Source of the DNA: Pseudarthrobacter psychrotolerans
Lineage (GTDB): Bacteria > Actinomycetota > Actinomycetes > Actinomycetales > Micrococcaceae
Length of the DNA stretch: 64,000 nucleotides
NCBI RefSeq assembly: GCF_009911795.1
Contig: NZ_CP047898.1
Location: forward strand, 4,588,001 to 4,652,000
Direction: 5' to 3'
How positions within the stretch are numbered: position 1 is the stretch's first letter; every line of letters begins with the position of its first letter. Below, in pieces: positions 58,541-64,000 of this stretch. The notes under the pieces were generated by a model. The model was not told where the DNA came from and ran no database searches. It saw nothing but the letters and a program-made list of their open reading frames with translations. Made by a program: the position numbers and the translations under genes.

Positions 58541-59532
58541 TGGCCACGTACCGGTCGATGCTGGACCTAAGGATCCCTACGCGCCGGGCAGCATCATTGA
58601 CCGGTGTTTCCCGGACGACCGCGAACCGGAAACCGGCCCCGCCGCGGGACCAGATGGCGGTGGTGCCGCAGAACAAACTCAGCGCCGCTGAGCGGGCCGG
58701 GATTCTGGCGGCGCTGAACTCGCCGGAGTTCGTGGACCTGGCCCCCATGCAGGTCTATGCGAAGCTGCTGGATCAGGGGATCTATCTGGGGTCCCTGTCG
58801 ACTTTTTACCGGGTGCTGGAGGAAAACCGGATGGTCAAGGAGCGCCGCCGGCTGGCCAAGCACCCGCCCCGGGCAGTTCCTGAACTGGTCGCCACCGCCC
58901 CGGGACAGGTCTACACGTGGGATATTACAAAGCTCGCGGGCCCGGTCAAGGGGAAGTATTTTGACTGCTACATGATGGTGGATATCCATTCCAGGTTCAT
59001 CGTCGGCGCGCACGTCCACGCCACCGAATCGGGGGCATTGGCCGTGGAAATGATGAAGGGAATCTTCGGAATCCACGGCATCCCCCAGGTCGTGCACGCG
59101 GACCGGGGAACATCCATGACCTCCAAAACCGTCGCGGCGCTGCTCTCGGATCTGGAGGTCACCCGGTCCCACTCCAGGCCCCGCGTGAGCAATGATAATC
59201 CCTACAGTGAGTCGATTTTCAAGACCCTGAAATACGGTCCGGAATTCCCGGAACGCTTCGCCTCAGTCCACGACGCCGGAGCATTTATCAGCAGTTTCGT
59301 GGACTGGTACAACCATCATCACCAGCACTCCGGCATCGGCTTCCACACCCCCGCGAACGTCCACTACGGCCACGCCGCCGGCGTCGCCAGGGAACGCTCG
59401 GCAACCCTCGCTGCAGCCCGCACGAAACACCCCGAACGATTCACGACAACCACTGATCCCAAAATTCTCGCGCTCCCAGGACCAGCGTGGATCAACCAAC
59501 CCAAGGAAATCACCGAACAGTCAGCCGCCTAA
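58540..59532 (+). CDS. IS3-family transposase, OrfB (DDE integrase)
   Basis: 330 residues. The rve-type DDE core is complete: Asp in YTWDITKLAGPVKGKYFDCY, Asp in VVHADRGTSMTSKTVAALLS, Glu in SNDNPYSESIFKTLKYGPEF, followed by SFVDWYNHHHQHSGIGFHTP. The N-terminal region has the HTH_21-like segment found in IS3 OrfB. It should be catalytically competent. Confidence 0.9.
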   Translation: MATYRSMLDLRIPTRRAASLTGVSRTTANRKPAPPRDQMAVVPQNKLSAAERAGILAALNSPEFVDLAPMQVYAKLLDQGIYLGSLSTFYRVLEENRMVKERRRLAKHPPRAVPELVATAPGQVYTWDITKLAGPVKGKYFDCYMMVDIHSRFIVGAHVHATESGALAVEMMKGIFGIHGIPQVVHADRGTSMTSKTVAALLSDLEVTRSHSRPRVSNDNPYSESIFKTLKYGPEFPERFASVHDAGAFISSFVDWYNHHHQHSGIGFHTPANVHYGHAAGVARERSATLAAARTKHPERFTTTTDPKILALPGPAWINQPKEITEQSAA

Positions 59533-59557
59533 CTCCCGTTGGTACCGTTCAGCTTGA

Positions 59558-60230
59558 AAAATTCCGTTTGACTGCACATTCAACTTCTTGCGTATAGAGA
59601 ACGTTCGAGGCCTAATCCTCAGGTCGAAGCCCTGAGCCCAGCCAGGAGAGCGAAGTATCGCCCGCCCACTGAACCTCGACGCCATCGTTGATGGGCCCTG
59701 CCGACCAGGTGAAACATGCCGTCGCTCATCGGCGCACTGGAACTTCTGGCCGAGCCCTACGTCAGGGTTGGGTGAGGCGGGTGTCCCCGCCGGGGGAGTT
59801 CCAGCCAGGTTCACTACGCATCTACTCGGCGTAGCTCACTGTGACGAATTGACAGGTCTCTGCTCGCGGTTGGGGCGGGATTTGACCAGCAGCACAACGA
59901 CGAGGCCAAGCCACCAAAGCATTCCCAGCCCATGTCATCCATTCTCCGGTGTCGCCCCGCTGCCTCCTATAACCAAAGTAGGTCTGTCAGTCCTAGGAAA
60001 AGCAGGGCGGGGCTAACGTGCTGACATGAACCCATAACGTGCGTAGCGTCGTGCTCATACACCTCACGACAGCGGGTCCCGGGCTGGAATCCTTCAGCGG
60101 ATGGGAGGGGCGGGTAATGCCGCAGGTTGCCATTTGGTCCGCTGCGGATGAGCTGCCGCGAGGGGGGTTTCGGCCCCCGGACAGGGCATTGCGGCCTGGT
60201 TTAGGGCCCTTAGATGACAGGAAGAGGACT
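59558..60230. other. Gene-poor stretch after the IS element
   Basis: No well-supported gene. A minus-strand ORF of 28 residues (59836-59922; MLWWLGLVVVLLVKSRPNRE and so on) has one hydrophobic helix and a basic tail, and could be a tiny membrane peptide. It lacks a convincing ribosome site, so I list it only as a possibility. Confidence 0.35.
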
Positions 60231-60548
60231 ATGGATTACTCGCTGCTTGCTTACACCCTCATTAATGACATAAATCAGGAGAGTCGCAGTGCTTTGCCGG
60301 ATGCGCCGGTAGTGCCAGCGCGGCGCACCGGCCGCGCACGCACAAGGCTGGCTGCCCTGAACGGTTGGCTCGCGAGCGGTCTGCACCAGGCCGCATGGGC
60401 CATCGAACCTCAGCCGCCGACTCTGACCGGGAATCGACATCGCGGTCCCCGCCCGGATGAAGGGGCAGGCTACGCCACTCCACCGGCGAGGGGTAAGTCT
60501 CTGCCCTGCACGCAGGCAGCAGGGTTGTCCCGATGCGCTGGGACTTAG
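60231..60548 (+). CDS. Small basic hypothetical protein
   Basis: 105 residues, ATG after GAAGAGG. A helical start (MDYSLLAYTLINDINQESRS) and an Arg-rich stretch (RRTGRARTRLAALNGWLASG) are followed by a low-complexity tail. I recognise no family. It lies just upstream of the epimerase/aldo-keto reductase pair but is separated from it by 60 bp. Confidence 0.5.
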   Translation: MDYSLLAYTLINDINQESRSALPDAPVVPARRTGRARTRLAALNGWLASGLHQAAWAIEPQPPTLTGNRHRGPRPDEGAGYATPPARGKSLPCTQAAGLSRCAGT

Positions 60549-60607
60549 CACGCTGGCAACAGGTCAGATCCGACCTACCGAGTAATACCATCTGAAGGAG
60601 TAGCCCC

Positions 60608-61480
60608 ATGAGAATTGCAGTGACCGGCGGAAGCGGAAAACTCGGACGGCACGTGGTCGGCAGGCTGACCAACGACGGCCACCAGGTGCTGAACCTGGAC
60701 CGTGCCGGGGACAGGAGCCCCGGGCTGGCCATCGTGGACCTGCGCAACTACGGCCAGGTCCTAGACGTATTCCTGGGTCTCGACGACCGGCATGACGGCT
60801 TCGACGCGATCGTCCACCTCGGAGCCATTCCGGCGCCAGGCATCATCCCGGACGCCGCCACGTTCGAGAACAACATGCTCTCCACCTACAACGTCTTCCA
60901 GGGGGCCCGGCGGGCCGGGATCAAGAAGGTGGTGTACGCCTCGAGCGAGACCGTGCTGGGACTGCCGTTCGACGTCGACCCGCCCTACATCCCGGTCGAC
61001 GAGGAGTACCCCGCCCGGCCGGAAAGCACCTACTCCCTGGTGAAGCACCTTGAGGAGCAGATGGCGATCCAGTTGACGCGCTGGGATCCGGAGCTGAGCA
61101 TCACGGGCCTGCGGTTCTCCAACGTGATGGACCCTGAGGATTACGAACGGTTCCCGTCGTTCGATGCCGACGCCACGGCGCGCAAGTGGAACCTCTGGGG
61201 CTATATCGACGGGCGCGACGGCGCGCAGGCCGTGGCCCGTGCGCTGGAAAACGGCCAGCCCGGATTCCAGGCTTTCATCATCGCCAACGCCGACACCGTC
61301 ATGACCCGTTCCAGCGCCAGCCTCGCCGCGGAGGTGTTCCCCAACGTCACCGTGACCAAGGAACTGGGCGAACACGAGACCATGCTGTCCATCGACAAGG
61401 CCCGGCGCCTGCTGGGCTTCGAGCCCGAACACACCTGGCGGACGTACCACTCGAACCGCAGCACGACCACCGAAAACTGA
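60608..61480 (+). CDS. NAD-dependent epimerase/dehydratase (extended SDR)
   Basis: 290 residues. Cofactor motif MRIAVTGGSGKLGRHVVGRL (T-G-G-x-G-x-x-G), FDAIVHLGAIPAPG, Ser in KKVVYASSETVLG and the Y-x-x-x-K in STYSLVKHLEE. C-terminal substrate domain includes YIDGRDGAQAVARALENG. Extended SDR such as a sugar epimerase, dehydratase or dehydrogenase; the substrate is unknown. The next gene begins 15 bp later on the same strand, so the two are probably co-transcribed. Confidence 0.9.
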   Translation: MRIAVTGGSGKLGRHVVGRLTNDGHQVLNLDRAGDRSPGLAIVDLRNYGQVLDVFLGLDDRHDGFDAIVHLGAIPAPGIIPDAATFENNMLSTYNVFQGARRAGIKKVVYASSETVLGLPFDVDPPYIPVDEEYPARPESTYSLVKHLEEQMAIQLTRWDPELSITGLRFSNVMDPEDYERFPSFDADATARKWNLWGYIDGRDGAQAVARALENGQPGFQAFIIANADTVMTRSSASLAAEVFPNVTVTKELGEHETMLSIDKARRLLGFEPEHTWRTYHSNRSTTTEN

Positions 61481-61495
61481 TCACCGAGGAGCACC

Positions 61496-62527
61496 ATGCA
61501 ATATCGAACCCTGGGCCACAGCGGCGCAGTCGTTTCCGCCTATGCGCTGGGAACCATGACATTCGGTGCCGAGGCCACGGAAGAGGCTTCGCACGCAGTG
61601 CTGGACAGCTACTTCGACGCCGGCGGGAACTTCATCGACACCGCGGACGTATACAGCGCGGGCGCATCGGAGGAGATTGTGGGCCGCTGGCTGGCGCGGC
61701 GCCCGGAAGTAAGGGACAAGGCGGTGCTCGCCACCAAGGGCCGCTTTCCGATGGGAACGGCACCGAACGACGTCGGAACGTCCCGCCGCCGCCTGACCCG
61801 CGCCCTGGATGATTCCCTCCGCCGTCTGGGCGTGGACCAGATCGACCTTTACCAGCTGCACGCGTGGGACCCGATCACTCCGTTGGAGGAGACGCTCCGC
61901 TTCCTGGACGACTCCGTCAGCCGCGGCAAGATCGCCTATTACGGCTTCTCCAACTTCCTCGGGTGGCAGCTGACCAAGGCCGTCCACGTTGCCCGCGCCC
62001 ACGGCTGGAGCCCGCCGGTGACCCTGCAGCCCCAGTGCAGCCTGCTGGTCCGGGAAATTGAATCGGAGATTGTCCCGGCTGCGCTCGACGCCGGGATTGG
62101 TTTGCTGCCGTGGTCCCCGCTGGGCGGGGGCTGGTTATCGGGCAAGTACAAACGGGACCAACCTCCTACAGGTGCCACGCGGCTCGGCGAGAACCCCGAA
62201 CGCGGCATGGAGGCCTGGAAGGCACGCAATGACAATCCCCGCACCTGGGCGGTCATCGCAGCCGTGGAAGACATTGCCGCGGCCCACGATGCGAGCCCCT
62301 CCCAGGTGGCCTTGGCATGGCTGGCCGACCGGCCGGCGGTCACGTCCGTGATCCTGGGTGCCCGGACCAAAGAGCAGCTCGCCGACAACCTTGCTGCGGC
62401 AGACCTGCAACTCAGCCCGGACGAAACCAAACAGCTGACTCAGGCCAGCCAGCCTCAAGTCGGGGTCTATCCGTATGGGCCAATGGCGCAGGAGCAGCGC
62501 AGCCGCAAGATCGAGGGGGGACGGTAG
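61496..62527 (+). CDS. Aldo/keto reductase
   Basis: 343 residues, TIM-barrel AKR. Catalytic residues Asp and Tyr in NFIDTADVYSAGASEEIVGR, Lys in AVLATKGRFPMG, His in DLYQLHAWDPITPLEETLRF; cofactor region LLPWSPLGGGWLSGKY and ILGARTKEQLADNL. It reduces aldehydes or sugars with NADPH. Follows the epimerase closely and probably acts in the same sugar or aldehyde pathway. Confidence 0.93.
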   Translation: MQYRTLGHSGAVVSAYALGTMTFGAEATEEASHAVLDSYFDAGGNFIDTADVYSAGASEEIVGRWLARRPEVRDKAVLATKGRFPMGTAPNDVGTSRRRLTRALDDSLRRLGVDQIDLYQLHAWDPITPLEETLRFLDDSVSRGKIAYYGFSNFLGWQLTKAVHVARAHGWSPPVTLQPQCSLLVREIESEIVPAALDAGIGLLPWSPLGGGWLSGKYKRDQPPTGATRLGENPERGMEAWKARNDNPRTWAVIAAVEDIAAAHDASPSQVALAWLADRPAVTSVILGARTKEQLADNLAAADLQLSPDETKQLTQASQPQVGVYPYGPMAQEQRSRKIEGGR

Positions 62528-62599
62528 CCGCCATGGGTACCTCCGTTGCCATCCTGGTAAGGCGCTACGGGCGGGGAAGGGCACTCCTCCGCACCGAGT

Positions 62600-62780
62600 G
62601 GTAAGCGGCGGCGCAAATCTCCTGTACTGTTGATCCTGTTGTTGTGTTTATGCGGTTGGTAGTTCAGGCAGTACGCGCGGTCGAAAGTCCGCGTCTTTCT
62701 GAAGTAGCGGTTTTGAACACCCCACACCGGAGGACCCGAAAGTCGGGACATTTCCTCCACCTTCACGAAGGACAAAAATA
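62600..62780 (+). promoter_or_regulatory. Structured 5' leader of the cold-shock gene
   Basis: The roughly 180 bp before the csp ATG hold no gene. They contain a nested hairpin at 62729-62758 (GGAGG...CCTCC enclosing CCCG-N5-CGGG) and end in GAAGGA before the start. Long structured leaders are typical of cold-inducible csp mRNAs. Confidence 0.55.
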
Positions 62781-62984
62781 ATGGCTACTGGTACCGTCAA
62801 ATGGTTTAACGCTGAAAAGGGCTTCGGCTTCATTTCCCCCGATGACTCCTCACAGGACGTTTTCGCTCACTACTCCGCGATCGCCTCTTCCGGCTTCCGC
62901 TCACTCGAAGAGAACCAGAAGGTTTCCTTCGAAACCGAGCAGGGCCCCAAGGGTCCCCAGGCCGTCAACATCCAGGCACTCTAA
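62781..62984 (+). CDS. cspA: Cold-shock protein CspA family
   Basis: 67 residues, a single cold-shock domain: [20 protein letters not shown] with RNP1 (KGFGFI), DVFAHYSAI with RNP2, and [20 protein letters not shown]. It binds single-stranded RNA/DNA and melts mRNA structure. It has its own leader and is followed by a strong intrinsic terminator. Confidence 0.97.
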   Translation: MATGTVKWFNAEKGFGFISPDDSSQDVFAHYSAIASSGFRSLEENQKVSFETEQGPKGPQAVNIQAL

Positions 62985-63024
62985 TTCATTAGAGATTCTG
63001 GGGCCTTAGGGTTTCATTTTCAAA

Positions 63025-63057
63025 GCAGGGCCGGTCACTTGACCGGCCCTGCTTTTG
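63025..63057 (+). terminator. Intrinsic terminator of the cold-shock gene
   Basis: Perfect 12-bp stem GCAGGGCCGGTC/GACCGGCCCTGC with an ACTT loop, followed by TTTTGTT. Confidence 0.92.
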
Positions 63058-63202
63058 TTAACCCGAATGTGCTTCAAAGCGGGGTTAAGCACACAGGACA
63101 CTGTCCCGACTGGCGACTTGCGAGAAAAGCCCGCAAGATAGTCAGGGGGTAAGCAGGGCGTGATCGCATCGTTCCCGCCGCACAGAGAGGCCCCGCACTT
63201 CC

Positions 63203-63892
63203 GTGCCAATACCAAAACGCCAACGCAGTCCGCTGATCCGCAAGTACCTTAACGTCAGCCGCTCCGCCCAGACAGAGGCCAGACGCCTCGGCGAGCTCAA
63301 ACCGGTGGAGCCCGCCGCCCGCAGGGAGGGGCTGCCCGTACTGGGCGATGACCAGGTCTATGTGTTGAAATACGGGACGGACTATCACACGACGTGGTGT
63401 CAGGTGGTGGCCGACACCTGGGAGTGCGCCCCCAGAAGACTGTTCGTGACCCTGTTGGCAACCGTGGGTGAGAGGACCCGTTGCACGGAATGCGATCGGC
63501 AAGCGAAGGCAGCCAGGGTGTCAGCTGCGCAGGAATACCACCAGCAACCCCGGCTCACCCCTGAACCCGCACCGCCTGACGCCGTGGTCCCGCTGAAAGT
63601 CATGGGGATGGCCCATGGAATCCTCTTCCTGGCGGCAGGGCAGGAATATCGCGAACGCCTTAAGGAAACTGCTGTGGAGCCGGCTACCCCGCTGTACGTG
63701 GACGGGCGGCGTGACGGCCTGGTGGTTCGGCTGGACTCCGCCAGCGACGAACCACTCCTGCTTGTCCAGTTGGACCCGCGCGCCACGTTCCGGAACGGTC
63801 CGTACCAGGTGCGCCTGCGTCATCCGCTGCGGCGGTCGGCCACCAAACCCTATGCCGTTGAGTCAGTTGAGTTCGTTCAACCCGCACCATGA
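63203..63892 (+). CDS. Hypothetical protein
   Basis: 229 residues, GTG start. Not recognised. A compact N-terminal half (VYVLKYGTDYHTTWCQVVAD, RRLFVTLLATVGERTRCTEC) contains three Cys including a C-x-x-C pair, and the C-terminal half is beta-rich (PLYVDGRRDGLVVRLDSASD). No signal peptide or membrane helix. Confidence 0.65.
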   Translation: MPIPKRQRSPLIRKYLNVSRSAQTEARRLGELKPVEPAARREGLPVLGDDQVYVLKYGTDYHTTWCQVVADTWECAPRRLFVTLLATVGERTRCTECDRQAKAARVSAAQEYHQQPRLTPEPAPPDAVVPLKVMGMAHGILFLAAGQEYRERLKETAVEPATPLYVDGRRDGLVVRLDSASDEPLLLVQLDPRATFRNGPYQVRLRHPLRRSATKPYAVESVEFVQPAP

Positions 63893-63918
63893 GGGATCCG
63901 CAGCCGCACTCTGGCAAG

Positions 63919-64000
63919 ATGTCACCCATGCAACGTTCCGGAACCGTCCCCGCCTTCGACCTCCGGATCAGCATCACGGACACCGAACCGTTGATCTGGC
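63919..64000 (+). CDS. pRiA4b ORF-3-like protein, N-terminus (3' truncated by window)
   Basis: Only 27 residues are visible: MSPMQRSGTVPAFDLRISIT, DTEPLIW. The segment LRISITDTEPLIW matches the start of plasmid pRiA4b ORF-3 domain proteins (L-k-I-t-L-x-d-i-e-P-x-I-W-R). An ATG at 63928 is an alternative start. Confidence 0.55.
   Translation, partial: MSPMQRSGTVPAFDLRISITDTEPLIW

Larger units (their letters stand above)
58022..59557 (+). mobile_element. IS3-family insertion sequence
   Basis: Two coupled ORFs flanked by imperfect inverted ends: left GGCTGGAACGGTACCAGGGG (about 58024-58043) and right, read inward, AGCTGAACGGTACCAACGGG (59536-59555), sharing GAACGGTACCA. A clear target duplication was not resolved. 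Both ORFs look intact, so the element may be active. Confidence 0.7.

Noticed and set aside
1..64000. CRISPR arrays, rRNA and tRNA genes
   Set aside because: No regularly spaced repeats with spacers and no tRNA or rRNA sequence were recognised; scattered repeats are single or paired.

Overview
The window is high-GC actinobacterial DNA. Codon use, gene families and intergenic repeats fit the Arthrobacter/Pseudarthrobacter group (Micrococcaceae); this is inference from the sequence alone. No rRNA, tRNA or CRISPR array was seen. The DNA is strongly accessory: housekeeping-like genes are interleaved with toxin-antitoxin (TA) modules, a defence operon, an integrase module, insertion sequences and many gene relics. 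Several blocks (about 15-17.6 kb, 22-28 kb and 37.4-39.8 kb) look lower in GC than their neighbours by eye.

Layout. 0-14.8 kb: nucleoside transport and hydrolysis (MFS tail, nucleoside hydrolase), a secreted S8 protease, a GntR regulator, an HNH relic, a mercuric reductase behind a MerR-type operator, a haloacid dehalogenase, DUF4383, an alpha/beta hydrolase, PhoD phosphatase, a CocE-type hydrolase with a divergent TetR, and a MarR/SDR divergent pair with two palindromic operators. 15-21.2 kb: plasmid-like DNA with a ParR-like protein, a ParM-like actin ATPase broken by one missing base, and a coupled trio made of an active tyrosine integrase, a small HTH protein and a zinc-finger protein that looks like a catalytically dead tyrosine recombinase. 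21.2-29.4 kb: a HipA fragment, then an amine-metabolism cluster (APC permease, two cupins, a trimethylamine-monooxygenase-like FMO, TetR), then a frameshifted Gfo/Idh/MocA gene and DeoR and dehydrogenase scars.

29.4-49.6 kb is a TA/defence island: an HTH-nucleotidyltransferase pair, MazEF, a frameshifted Mg-type P-type ATPase, HipB with an internally deleted HipA, a GGDEF protein, membrane proteins, a HicA-like pair, a complete type I Wadjet operon (jetABCD, minus strand), VapBC, a second alpha/beta hydrolase, an IS110 relic and a vapB relic. 49.6-64 kb: a MarR-controlled LUD/Gfo-Idh/DoxX-like/LLM operon, several decayed genes, a DoxX/MarR divergent pair, an IS3-family element, an epimerase plus aldo/keto reductase pair, a cold-shock gene with a structured leader and a strong terminator, and the start of a pRiA4b ORF-3-like gene.

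Two themes cross the window. A short quasi-palindromic repeat (core GGTTGAGCCTGTCGAAACC) recurs between genes, often exactly where a gene is truncated or where a C-terminus ends in VVEPVET. Several otherwise well-conserved genes are broken by a single missing base, three of them in G runs, which may be real decay or homopolymer sequencing error.
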